Shown here: positions 1-7,102 of the stretch, piece by piece
Position numbering within the stretch: position 1 is the stretch's first letter
Layout of the letters: each line of letters begins with the position of its first letter
Source of the DNA: Patescibacteria group bacterium UBA6899
GTDB taxonomy: Bacteria > Patescibacteriota > Minisyncoccia > Phycocordibacterales > UBA6899
DNA length: 14,075 bases
Assembly (NCBI GenBank): GCA_002451235.1
Contig: DKBN01000026.1
Location: forward strand, 1-14,075
Direction: 5' to 3'
Notes under the pieces: generated by a model
Seen by the model: only the letters and a program-made list of their open reading frames with translations
Database searches by the model: none
What the model was told of the DNA's origin: nothing
Position numbers and translations under genes: made by a program

Positions 1-415
1 CATGCATCGCCTCCGTGAACGAATCACCAAGAATCGCAATGCGCGTGGGGCCGGAGGTCTTTTCGATCGTTCGTTCCTTGTCACGCATCCCGAAACTATT
101 GATCTCGATCCCGTGGGTAGCAAAATCTTCTGTGACATAATCGCCGGAATGGGACGGAACATGCCATGTTCCCAGCACGGGATCATACACATAAAAAAAC
201 GAGTTCGACCATCGTCCCGGAACGATGCGCAGAACGACCTCGGAAAGGGTAAGCGCGAACCCGAAAGTGAAGAAAAGGAGCAAGAGCCAGAACAGTAGGC
301 GCTTGCCGAACGAACGATGTTTCGGCTCATCACGATGTTCTTTCTCTTTGAGATATGAAGGTTGATACGGACGATCATAGCCGCTGGGAGTGACACGGAA
401 TGGGTCTTGATCCAT
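1..415 (-). CDS. SGNH/GDSL hydrolase-like membrane-anchored protein, N-terminal part (runs off left edge)
   Basis: This reading frame is open from an ATG at 415 to the window edge, giving 138 residues. Residues 1-37 are polar and charged, 38-58 form one hydrophobic membrane segment, and the rest should lie outside the membrane. Near the end is NSFGMRDKE (106-114), then IAILGDSFTEAMH, whose GDS (130-132) matches block I of SGNH hydrolases, where Ser is the nucleophile. Such proteins remove or transfer acyl groups on cell-envelope polysaccharides or lipids; the substrate here cannot be told. The catalytic Asp/His block would lie beyond the window, so activity is unproven. It starts 30 nt after the rnhB stop on the same strand and probably shares its transcript. 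There is no clear Shine-Dalgarno. The family call rests mainly on the GDS block and the preceding NSxGMRD pattern. Confidence 0.72.
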   Translation of the reverse strand, partial: MDQDPFRVTPSGYDRPYQPSYLKEKEHRDEPKHRSFGKRLLFWLLLLFFTFGFALTLSEVVLRIVPGRWSNSFFYVYDPVLGTWHVPSHSGDYVTEDFATHGIEINSFGMRDKERTIEKTSGPTRIAILGDSFTEAMH

Positions 416-445
416 ATGGAAAGTGTAACAAACAGAGAAATTCTC

Positions 446-1033
446 TCAATCCCTGCGGTGGACATTGCCGAGAAATGTCCGGCGATGGATAGGGCTTTCC
501 CCGTGTCGGCGGAGTGCCCGATAGTGCGCACGTGTACCATATCCCGCATGCTCTTCGAAACCAAAACCTGGATATCGCTTTGCGTATCGCGCCATCAGGC
601 GGTCGCGATGCACCTTGGCGATGATCGATGCGATGGCGATCACTGAGATCAGCTCGTCGCCATGGACGATGGTCTGCTGATCATACTCTTTCGGCGCCCG
701 CAATCTGCCATCAAGAAGGACACGAGCACTTTTCGGCGGCACCCCAAGTTTCCGTATCGCGCGCCTCACCGCCCTGTGTGTCGCCCATTCAATCCCTCTC
801 CTATCGATCAGGGAGGCGGATACGGATACGAGAGTGAACCGGGCACTACCAATCTTCTTGAACTCTTTCGCTAGCCGCTCGCGCGTCCCTCGAGTAAGCC
901 GTTTCGAGTCCTTATATCTCGGAAGCTTTTTATTCGTTCTTTCGGGGATCGAAAATGCACATACGGTGACCGGGCCGGCTAAAGGCCCCCGCCCGACCTC
1001 GTCGACACCCACGATATAGCGCGATTTCGCCAT
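446..1033 (-). CDS. rnhB: Ribonuclease HII
   Basis: This 195-residue protein has the usual RNase HII length. The enzyme cleaves the RNA strand of RNA-DNA hybrids and starts removal of single ribonucleotides misincorporated in DNA, using two divalent metals. The N-terminal block VGVDEVGRGPLAGPV gives acidic residues D11 and E12 plus the GRG motif (14-16) that reads the RNA-DNA junction. D108 (VLLDGR) and D144 (AKVHRDRLM) complete the DEDD set, and GYGT at 164-167 holds the conserved Tyr. The ATG at 1033 is chosen because family homology starts at residue 6. A TATACT box lies only 9 nt upstream, so the mRNA leader would be about 3 nt. It is divergent from dnaE and probably co-transcribed with the SGNH-like gene downstream. 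Confidence 0.97.
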   Translation of the reverse strand: MAKSRYIVGVDEVGRGPLAGPVTVCAFSIPERTNKKLPRYKDSKRLTRGTRERLAKEFKKIGSARFTLVSVSASLIDRRGIEWATHRAVRRAIRKLGVPPKSARVLLDGRLRAPKEYDQQTIVHGDELISVIAIASIIAKVHRDRLMARYAKRYPGFGFEEHAGYGTRAHYRALRRHGESPIHRRTFLGNVHRRD

Positions 1034-1042
1034 GTAGCACCC

Positions 1043-1048
1043 AGTATA
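1043..1048 (-). promoter_or_regulatory. Candidate -10 box of the rnhB promoter
   Basis: TATACT on the minus strand is followed by 9 nt and then the rnhB ATG at 1033. Transcription would begin around 1036, leaving a leader of only a few bases. The 16-18 nt upstream region has no convincing TTGACA, so the call rests on the -10 hexamer and its position. Confidence 0.5.
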
Positions 1049-1115
1049 CAGGATCGTCCGTCACGCCATCACACCTCGTCGAAAGAGGCAATCCCTGTGG
1101 AAAAAACGTCCGCGG

Positions 1116-1121
1116 TATAAT
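1116..1121 (+). promoter_or_regulatory. -10 box (TATAAT) of the dnaE promoter; leaderless start predicted
   Basis: A perfect TATAAT lies 6 nt before the dnaE ATG (1128). With the usual 6-7 nt from -10 to start point, transcription would begin at or next to the A of the ATG, giving a leaderless mRNA. No Shine-Dalgarno precedes the gene, which agrees. The -35 region is weak. The 94-bp divergent interval also carries the rnhB promoter. Confidence 0.65.
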
Positions 1122-1127
1122 CCAGCT

Positions 1128-4100
1128 ATGTCCAACCGGCCTCCGTTCGTGCACCTTCATACCCATTCGCACTATTCCCTTTTGGACGGCCTATCGAAAG
1201 TGGGCGATCTCGTCGAGCTCGCGAAGAAGGACGGGATGCCGGCGATCGCCATCACAGACCATGGCGCGCTGTACAGCGCGATCGACTTCTATAAAACTTG
1301 CCTCGCCGCTGGCATCAAGCCGATCATCGGCGTCGAAGCGTATATCGCGAACCGCACGCGCTTCGATAAGGAACCTGGTATCGACAATAAGCGCTATCAT
1401 CTCACGCTTCTGGCGAAGAATGAGGCCGGGTACAAGAATCTCGTGCGACTCACGACCCAAGCACATCTCGAGGGCTACTATTACAAGCCACGCATGGACA
1501 AGGACCTGTTGCGGCGTTACTCCGAAGGGTTGATCGCGCTTTCGGGCTGCCCGGCGGGAGAGCTCGGACGAGCGATCGGAGCGCATAACTTAGCACGCGC
1601 GGAAGAGATCATCAGAGAGTATCAAGACATGTTCGGCGCAGAGAATTATTTTCTTGAGATCATGTTCCATCCCGACGTCGAAGGATATGAATACTGGAAG
1701 TCGTCATTGATGGCGCTCTCGAAGAAACTCTCGATCCCACTGGTCGCGACCCAAGACTCGCACTTCCCAACGAAAGCGCATGCGAGAGCGCACAAGACAT
1801 TGATCGCGATCTCGACCTCGACCGATATCACCGATACCGGCATCTTCTCCGGCGACGGTGATTATCATTTCCTTACCACCGAAGAAGCGTACGCGCGGTT
1901 CGATGATGTCCCTGGGGCAGTCGAAATGACATCCAAGATCGCGGCGATGTGCCAGCTCGAGCTTTCCATCGGAAAATTCCTTTTCCCGAACTTCCCCATC
2001 CCGGAGAGAAAGACCGCCGATGAGGTGTTGCGCGCGCTCGCGCTCGAGGGAGTTGCGAAACGTGGCCTCGAGGGCGATACGAATGTTCTCGCGCGCCTCG
2101 AGTATGAGCTTGGCATCATCAAATTCAAAGGGTATGCGCCATATTTCCTCGTTGTCGAGGATCTGATCCGATACGCCACAGAGCATGGCATCTTCACGAA
2201 CATCCGCGGTTCAGTCGCTGGCTCGATGACGACCTACGTCCTTGGCATCACGAAGCTGAATCCGCTGGAATACAACATCCCCTTCGAGCGCTTCCTGAAC
2301 CCGGACCGCCCGTCCGCCCCCGATGTCGATATGGATTTCGCGGACGACCGACGCGAAGAGGTCATCGAATACGCTAAACATAAGTACGGGGCGGATAAGG
2401 TCGCGCAGATCGGCACCTTCGGGACCATGATGGCACGCGGCGCGGTACGTGATGTCGCCCGCGCGATGGGTAAATCTTACGACTTCGCTGATCGCATAGC
2501 GAAGCTGATCCCAATGGGCAGCCAAGGGTTTCCGATGACCATCGAGCACGCGATGGAACTCGAACCGGACCTCAAGAAGATCTATGACAACGAGCCCGAG
2601 ACGAGAGAGGTCCTCGACATCGCGAAGAAATTGGAAGGAACGGTACGACACGTGTCGGTGCATGCCGCCGGCGTCGTCATCTCGCCCGTTCCCTTGGTCG
2701 ATATCACCCCGACCCAATTCGACCCGAAAGGAGGAAAGATCATCACGCAGTACGACATGTATTCCGTCGGCGAAGACGGCATCGGCCTTACGAAATTCGA
2801 CTTCCTCGGCATCCGCAACCTCACCATCCTCGCTAGCGCGGTCAAACTGGTGAAAAGGCTCCGCGATATCGATATCGATATCGAAGCGATCCCGCTCGAT
2901 GACAAGAAGACATTTGCGATGCTCGCGCGCGGAGAGACCATCGGCCTCTTCCAACTGAACGGCGCAGGGATGACGAAGTGGCTGATGGAGCTCCGCCCGA
3001 ACTCGATCCACGATATCAATGCAATGGTCGCCTTGTATCGTCCTGGACCGATGCAATTCATCCCCGATTACATCAAGCGCAAGCATGATCGGTCGCTCGT
3101 GAGCTATCTTGATCCGGCGCTTAAGGATATCCTCGAGCAGACGTACGGCATCCTCGTCTATCAGGATGATCTTTTGATCATGGCGAACAAGCTTGCCGGC
3201 TACAGTTGGGGCGAGGTCGATAAATTCCGCAAGGCGGTCGGAAAAAAGATCCCAGAGGAGATGGCGAAACAGAAAGAGAAGTTCATTTCGGGTTGCGTCG
3301 AGCAGTCGAAATGGTCGCGAAAGAAGGCAGAGGAAGTATGGGCCTGGATCGAGCCCTTCGCGGCATACGGATTCAATAAGGCGCACTCCGCGAGCTACGG
3401 ACGCGTCGCATACCAGACGGCATATATGAAAGCGAACTTTCCCGCAGAGTATATGTCCGCGGTCCTTACGGCGGAAGCGGGAGACACCGACACCGTTGCC
3501 GAGGTGATCGCCGAATGCAAGCGCATGCGGATCCCCGTCCTCCCGCCGGACGTCAACGAGAGTTTCCGCGACTTCTCTGTGGTGAAAGCCGATGCGAACG
3601 ACCCAAGTGCGACCGACCAGATCCGTTTTGGTCTCTATACCATCAAGAATTTAGGGGATGGCGTCGCTGACGCGGTCATTGAGGAGAGGAAAGTGAACGG
3701 CAGGTATGCATCGTACGCAGATGTGCTCGAACGTGTGACTCATAAGGACCTCAATAAGAAATCCCTTGAGTCCATGATCCGCGCGGGAGTATTCGATTCG
3801 CTCGGTGAAGAACGAGGCGCGCTTCTCTATAACATCGATGACGCGCTCGAGTATCACAAGATCCACGCGCAAGAACGCGACAGCGCGCAGGATTCGCTTT
3901 TCTCCTCATTCGCCGAAAGCACGAAGCTTCCGTCGTTCCGCCTCCGCAAGGCCCCCGAAGCAACGAAACGCGATATGCTCGCATGGGAAAAGGAGCTCCT
4001 CGGATTGTATATCTCTGGCCATCCGCTTGAGGAACACAAAGAGAGACTCGAGAAAGGCGGCGTCAACATCAAGAAGACCGTCGAGAATAGCCATGACGGC

Positions 4101-4343
4101 ACGACGGCGATCGTGGGGGGCATCATCGAAGAGCACAAGACCGTCATCACCAAACGAGGCGAGCATATGGCGTTCATGAAGATCGCAGATTTTACCGGCT
4201 CGATCGAGGTTGTTGTCTTTCCTCGGACACTCGAGGAATGCAAGGAAATTATCGGAGTCGACCGCTGTGTTGTCGTGAAGGGCCGCTTCTCAAAACGCAA
4301 CGATGTCCCTTCCGTGGTCGCTGAAAAAGTGAAAGCGCTCTGA
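1128..4343 (+). CDS. dnaE: DNA polymerase III alpha subunit (replicative polymerase, C family)
   Basis: This 1071-residue catalytic subunit of the replicative DNA polymerase begins with a PHP domain (about 5-275). All nine expected metal ligands are visible: H11, H13, D20, H45, E70, H91, C141, D210 and H212. The palm carries PDVDMDF with D401 and D403, and KFDFLG with D558, the three catalytic aspartates. The fingers motifs YRPGPM and FNKAHSASYG follow, then an HhH region, and an OB fold (about 990-1060) ends the protein. Compared with E. coli (1160 residues), the C-terminal tau-binding domain is missing. The intact PHP site suggests built-in proofreading, as known for PHP-active DnaE proteins. 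It starts directly downstream of a TATAAT box, without a Shine-Dalgarno, and ends 20 nt before a hairpin terminator. Confidence 0.97.
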   Translation: MSNRPPFVHLHTHSHYSLLDGLSKVGDLVELAKKDGMPAIAITDHGALYSAIDFYKTCLAAGIKPIIGVEAYIANRTRFDKEPGIDNKRYHLTLLAKNEAGYKNLVRLTTQAHLEGYYYKPRMDKDLLRRYSEGLIALSGCPAGELGRAIGAHNLARAEEIIREYQDMFGAENYFLEIMFHPDVEGYEYWKSSLMALSKKLSIPLVATQDSHFPTKAHARAHKTLIAISTSTDITDTGIFSGDGDYHFLTTEEAYARFDDVPGAVEMTSKIAAMCQLELSIGKFLFPNFPIPERKTADEVLRALALEGVAKRGLEGDTNVLARLEYELGIIKFKGYAPYFLVVEDLIRYATEHGIFTNIRGSVAGSMTTYVLGITKLNPLEYNIPFERFLNPDRPSAPDVDMDFADDRREEVIEYAKHKYGADKVAQIGTFGTMMARGAVRDVARAMGKSYDFADRIAKLIPMGSQGFPMTIEHAMELEPDLKKIYDNEPETREVLDIAKKLEGTVRHVSVHAAGVVISPVPLVDITPTQFDPKGGKIITQYDMYSVGEDGIGLTKFDFLGIRNLTILASAVKLVKRLRDIDIDIEAIPLDDKKTFAMLARGETIGLFQLNGAGMTKWLMELRPNSIHDINAMVALYRPGPMQFIPDYIKRKHDRSLVSYLDPALKDILEQTYGILVYQDDLLIMANKLAGYSWGEVDKFRKAVGKKIPEEMAKQKEKFISGCVEQSKWSRKKAEEVWAWIEPFAAYGFNKAHSASYGRVAYQTAYMKANFPAEYMSAVLTAEAGDTDTVAEVIAECKRMRIPVLPPDVNESFRDFSVVKADANDPSATDQIRFGLYTIKNLGDGVADAVIEERKVNGRYASYADVLERVTHKDLNKKSLESMIRAGVFDSLGEERGALLYNIDDALEYHKIHAQERDSAQDSLFSSFAESTKLPSFRLRKAPEATKRDMLAWEKELLGLYISGHPLEEHKERLEKGGVNIKKTVENSHDGTTAIVGGIIEEHKTVITKRGEHMAFMKIADFTGSIEVVVFPRTLEECKEIIGVDRCVVVKGRFSKRNDVPSVVAEKVKAL

Positions 4344-4362
4344 GGGGCGTCGAGGTAAAAAG

Positions 4363-4397
4363 AATCCTTGCGCGTGCAAGGATTTTATATTCTTATT
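4363..4397. terminator. Bidirectional intrinsic terminator between dnaE and the convergent small gene
   Basis: Perfect 9-bp stem AATCCTTGC/GCAAGGATT (4363-4371 with 4376-4384) with a GCGT tetraloop. On the plus strand a T-rich tail follows (TTATATTCTTATTT); on the minus strand CTTTTTACC follows. It can therefore end both dnaE and the minus-strand gene whose stop is at 4412. Confidence 0.88.
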
Positions 4398-4411
4398 TCA
4401 AACTCTGTGTT

Positions 4412-4588
4412 TCATTCGTTCCGGTCCACGGGTCCGCTCGGGGCGGTCACGGACGCTATGAATTCGTTCCACACCTCGTCAGGGACCGAATCGATCAACG
4501 CTCGAAACGCACGCTCGGTCTTGGGCAAGGCCGGTAATTGCACTGGAACGCCGTTCTCGTATACAATGACCTTCACATTGTCGCTCAT
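4412..4588 (-). CDS. Small hypothetical protein (58 aa)
   Basis: I do not recognise this family. The protein begins MSDNVKVIVYENGVPVQLPA and continues with an amphipathic stretch and an acidic segment containing PDEVWNEFIAS. It has no membrane segment, signal peptide or Cys cluster, and is probably a small cytosolic protein. The start is placed at 4588 because GGAGG (4594-4598) lies exactly 5 nt upstream, the clearest Shine-Dalgarno in the window along with the one at 7044. An alternative in-frame ATG at 4600 would add MEVA but would bury the GGAGG inside the coding region. It is convergent with dnaE, shares its terminator, and is divergent from the thrS T-box leader. A TACAAT (4619-4624, minus) is a possible -10 about 30 nt upstream, with a poor -35. 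Confidence 0.68.
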   Translation of the reverse strand: MSDNVKVIVYENGVPVQLPALPKTERAFRALIDSVPDEVWNEFIASVTAPSGPVDRNE

Positions 4589-4619
4589 GGCGACCTCCAT
4601 CTGAAATGTCCTTCTTTTA

Positions 4620-4648
4620 TTGTACTCCCTTCAATCCCGTTGTATACT
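4620..4648 (+). promoter_or_regulatory. Promoter of the T-box leader and thrS
   Basis: The -10 hexamer TATACT (4643-4648) has TTGTAC (4620-4625) 17 nt upstream as a weak -35, of which only TTG matches consensus. The predicted start is near 4655, just before the first structured element of the leader. The -35 overlaps a possible -10 on the other strand for the small gene at 4412-4588. Confidence 0.5.
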
Positions 4649-4654
4649 CAACCC

Positions 4655-4841
4655 ACTCGAGATCGCGTCGGCTACCAACCGGCGGTTATCCAAAGGGAGC
4701 CTTTGGATAATGGGGAAATCCCCCAATCGAGCGGAATAAGCGGTCGGCGATCGCCGACAATTGAGGTGGAACCGCGGTGAGCATTCATCGTCCTCGCAAG
4801 CATATGACGTATGTCGTATGTTCGCGAGGGCGATTTTATTT
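4655..4841 (+). promoter_or_regulatory. T-box riboswitch (tRNA-Thr sensing) upstream of thrS
   Basis: The decisive element is the T-box core AGGTGGAACCGCGG (4764-4777). Stem by stem: Stem I candidate is CGTCGG/CCGGCG (4666-4671 with 4679-4684) with 7-nt loop CTACCAA, holding the Thr codon ACC (4674-4676) followed by a purine. Stem II candidate is a perfect 11-bp hairpin (4686-4696 with 4700-4710). A GGGG/CCCC hairpin (4712-4723) could be the IIA/B element, and a long palindrome (4743-4758) Stem III. The antiterminator pairs GAGG (4763-4766) with CCTC (4792-4795) and GCGGTGA (4774-4780) with TCATCGT (4785-4791), leaving the canonical 7-nt bulge TGGAACC (4767-4773). Uncharged tRNA-Thr should stabilise it and let transcription proceed into thrS. 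The small Stem I with the specifier in its terminal loop resembles ultrashort actinobacterial ileS T-boxes, but control here is by termination. Confidence 0.92.
4789..4841 (+). terminator. T-box-controlled intrinsic terminator before thrS
   Basis: Strand 4789-4808 pairs with 4813-4832 across a GTAT loop: 20 pairs with one A-C mismatch (4798/4823) and a few G-T pairs. ATTTTATTT follows. Its 5' arm (4789-4797) is also needed for the antiterminator, so the two structures exclude each other, the hallmark of an attenuating T-box. It ends 17 nt before the thrS ATG. Confidence 0.92.
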
Positions 4842-4858
4842 CTCTGTAATCATCATGT

Positions 4859-6598
4859 ATGGCGACACTCACAGAAAAACGACACACGCTTGCGCACCTT
4901 TTGGCGACGGTTGCGCTTGAACACGACCCTGAAGCCAAGCTCGGCACAGGACCGGTCGTCGAGAATGGTTTCTACTATGACATCAGGTTCTCCCCGGGAA
5001 AGGCTCCGACTCCGGAAATGCTTCACGACTGGACAAAGCGCATGCGAGAACTCACAAAAGAACACATCACGATGGAGCATAAGGAGATCACCCTTGCGGA
5101 GGGTAAGAAGGTCTTCAAGGACCAGCCATTCAAGATCGAGCTCTTGGAGGAATTCTCGGAAGAAGGAAAGAAATTAACGATTTACACCCTAGGAGCGTTC
5201 ACCGACCTTTGCGCCGGAGGGCACACCGAGAACACGAAGGACATCGATCCAGGTTCGTTCACCCTCTCGAAGATCGCGGGCGCATACTGGCGGGCGGACG
5301 AGAAGAATCCCCAGCTCACGCGCATTTACGGCCTCGCGTTCGAGACCGGAAAAGAACTCGACGAATATCTCTTGATGCTCGAAGAGGCGAAAAAACGCGA
5401 CCACAAGAGGTTGGGACAAGAGCTTGACCTCTTTACCTTCTCCGATCTGGTGGGAGCCGGGCTTCCCCTTTGGACGCCAAGGGGTACCCTCCTGCGGGAT
5501 CTTCTCGATCGATACGTTTGGGAACTTCGGTGCGCGCGCGGATACGAGCGCGTGGAGATCCCTCATATCACCAAGAAGGACCTGTACGTCAGGAGCGGAC
5601 ATTGGGAGAAATACCAGGACGACCTCTTCAAGATCGTGACCCGCGAAGGGCATGAATTCGCGATGAAACCAATGAACTGCCCGCACCACACGCAGATCTA
5701 CGCGCGCAAACTCTGGAGCTACCGTGAATTGCCGCAAAGATACGCGAACACGACGGTATGCTATCGCGACGAACAGTCTGGGGAGCTCTCCGGACTCTCG
5801 CGCGTACGAGCATTCGCCCAGGATGATGCGCATGTCTTCTGCCGCATGACGCAGGCAAAAGAAGAATTCCTCAAGATCTGGGACATAGTTCATGAATTCT
5901 ATGGCACGTTCGGCTTCAAACTCCGCGTGCGCATCTCGCGCCACGATCCGGAGCATCCGGAAAAATACCTAGGGGAGGAAGAGAGGTGGACATCCGCGGA
6001 GAACATGCTCGATGAGATCGCGAAGGAAAAGGGGGCGGATTCGTACAATGGCATCGGTGAGGCCGCGTTCTACGGTCCCAAGCTCGACTTTATGGCCAAG
6101 GACGCGATCGGACGCGAATGGCAGGTCGCGACCATCCAGCTCGATATGAACATGCCCGAGCGCTTCGACCTCACCTGCGTCAATGAGAAGGGCGAGAAGG
6201 AGCGTATCGTCATGATCCACGCCGCGATCATGGGTTCCATCGAGCGTTTCCTTTCGATACTGATCGAGCATACCGGCGGGAATTTCCCTCTTTGGCTCTC
6301 TCCCGTCCAGGCGATCGTGCTTCCGATCGGAGAAAAACACTCCGAATTCGCAAGGGTCACAAAAGAAAAGCTTGTCGCTGCCGGTCTACGCGCGGAGCTC
6401 GGTGCGGAGGGAGAAAGTTTAGGAAAGCGCGTGCGTGAGGCGAAAAGCGCGAAAATACCCTACTTGCTCGTGATCGGGGACCAAGAACTCGCCGCGAACG
6501 CTGTGACGCTCGAATCGCGCGACCACGGCAAGGTAGGCGAGATGAAACTCGACGTACTGGTCGGGAGATTGCTGAAAGAGAGTTCGGAACGTAAATAA
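4859..6598 (+). CDS. thrS: Threonyl-tRNA synthetase (class II), lacking the N-terminal TGS domain
   Basis: This 579-residue enzyme charges tRNA-Thr with threonine in the cytosol. It starts directly in the N2 editing domain: HTLAHLL gives H9 and H13, and DLCAGGH gives C118 and H122, so the site that removes mischarged serine looks intact. The class II core follows with MKPMNCPH (C274), SGLSRVRAFAQDDAH (motif 2, H325) and MIHAAIMGSIERF (motif 3 region, H454); C274, H325 and H454 are the zinc ligands that select threonine. The C-terminal anticodon-binding domain starts near IVLPIGEKH. E. coli ThrRS has 642 residues, and the roughly 60 missing here are the TGS domain. No in-frame extension is possible because the T-box terminator lies just upstream. 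No Shine-Dalgarno is visible. Expression is predicted to rise when uncharged tRNA-Thr accumulates. Confidence 0.97.
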   Translation: MATLTEKRHTLAHLLATVALEHDPEAKLGTGPVVENGFYYDIRFSPGKAPTPEMLHDWTKRMRELTKEHITMEHKEITLAEGKKVFKDQPFKIELLEEFSEEGKKLTIYTLGAFTDLCAGGHTENTKDIDPGSFTLSKIAGAYWRADEKNPQLTRIYGLAFETGKELDEYLLMLEEAKKRDHKRLGQELDLFTFSDLVGAGLPLWTPRGTLLRDLLDRYVWELRCARGYERVEIPHITKKDLYVRSGHWEKYQDDLFKIVTREGHEFAMKPMNCPHHTQIYARKLWSYRELPQRYANTTVCYRDEQSGELSGLSRVRAFAQDDAHVFCRMTQAKEEFLKIWDIVHEFYGTFGFKLRVRISRHDPEHPEKYLGEEERWTSAENMLDEIAKEKGADSYNGIGEAAFYGPKLDFMAKDAIGREWQVATIQLDMNMPERFDLTCVNEKGEKERIVMIHAAIMGSIERFLSILIEHTGGNFPLWLSPVQAIVLPIGEKHSEFARVTKEKLVAAGLRAELGAEGESLGKRVREAKSAKIPYLLVIGDQELAANAVTLESRDHGKVGEMKLDVLVGRLLKESSERK

Positions 6599-6606
6599 GA
6601 ATTGAA

Positions 6607-6633
6607 AACGGAGCTACTGTCGGTAGCTCCGTT
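6607..6633. terminator. Hairpin terminator between convergent thrS and the PD-(D/E)XK-like gene
   Basis: Perfect 11-bp stem AACGGAGCTAC/GTAGCTCCGTT (6607-6617 with 6623-6633) with a 5-nt loop. On the minus strand it is followed by TTCAATTCTT and begins inside the stop codon of the minus-strand gene; on the plus strand the tail is not T-rich. It is probably strong for the minus-strand operon and may also end thrS, whose stop lies 9 nt away. Confidence 0.75.
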
Positions 6634-7039
6634 ATGTTCCCCACTTGAAATAGCGGCGAAGGAACGGCTCGAAATCGATCCCTTTCTGCATCACCTTGCG
6701 AAGCATGTGGTAGGCGATCCTTCGGATATCCTCATCCTCGAGCGCTGGTTGGATCACAATGACAAGAACACCATTGACCCAGCATTCAGGATGCTTGAGG
6801 TAGTACAGCTGTTTCCCGATCCAAGAACTTTTGATCTGGATCGGCACACGAATTGGCTTTCGTCCATTCAGGTCGGTTATCCGCGCGATCGCATCGATAC
6901 CGTTGAGGTCCGCGATCCGGTGAGCGCCTTCGACCCCATGGAACCAAGACGGGGTCTCTCGCGTCCTTTGATGCATCGCGATATAGAATCGGATCTCGCT
7001 GATCCTGCCGCGTTCGATATCGTCGTCACTTATGGTCAA
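6632..7039 (-). CDS. Small PD-(D/E)XK nuclease-like protein, TTG start
   Basis: This 135-residue protein has no signal peptide or membrane segment. Its shape suggests a PD-(D/E)XK nuclease fold: an N-terminal helix with E15 (SEIRFYIAM), then NGIDAIARI with D49, then VPIQIKSS with Q68 and K70, the spacing typical of D-x(n)-QxK sites in Mrr/RecB-like and resolvase-like nucleases. A hydrophobic strand VLVIVIQP follows (91-98) and a basic C-terminal helix ends it. The start is TTG at 7039, supported by GGAGG (7044-7048) 4 nt upstream; no ATG in this frame fits. It lies 63 nt after gyrB on the same strand and probably shares its transcript. The nuclease call is inferred from motifs only, and the DNA substrate is unknown. 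Confidence 0.6.
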   Translation of the reverse strand: MTISDDDIERGRISEIRFYIAMHQRTRETPSWFHGVEGAHRIADLNGIDAIARITDLNGRKPIRVPIQIKSSWIGKQLYYLKHPECWVNGVLVIVIQPALEDEDIRRIAYHMLRKVMQKGIDFEPFLRRYFKWGT

Positions 7040-7102
7040 TTTGCCTCCTCTCGGAAATCAAGCTTGCTCCAGAGTAGAGAATGGAAGAAATCTGCCGTTT
7101 TG

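Noticed and set aside
2..298. 98-codon plus-strand frame at the left edge
   Set aside because: The minus-strand frame has a membrane segment and an SGNH GDS block; the plus frame has no features.
2864..2883. GATATC repeated three times in dnaE
   Set aside because: Encodes the in-frame Asp-Ile run of a normal DnaE stretch; too short to be a meaningful repeat array.
2211..3386. 391-codon open frame on the minus strand opposite dnaE
   Set aside because: Lies wholly inside dnaE, whose conserved motifs are on the plus strand; the product is His/Asp/Arg-biased with no recognisable domain, as expected for an antisense shadow.
4656..4731. CTCGA (4656-4660) pairing with TCGAG (4727-4731) as a long Stem I base
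   Set aside because: Only 5 pairs over a 66-nt span, and the enclosed hairpins do not form the internal specifier bulge of a canonical Stem I; kept only as a possible closing helix.
5189..5956. 255-codon open frame on the minus strand opposite thrS
   Set aside because: Antisense to the ThrRS core with motif 2 and zinc ligands on the plus strand; no family features.
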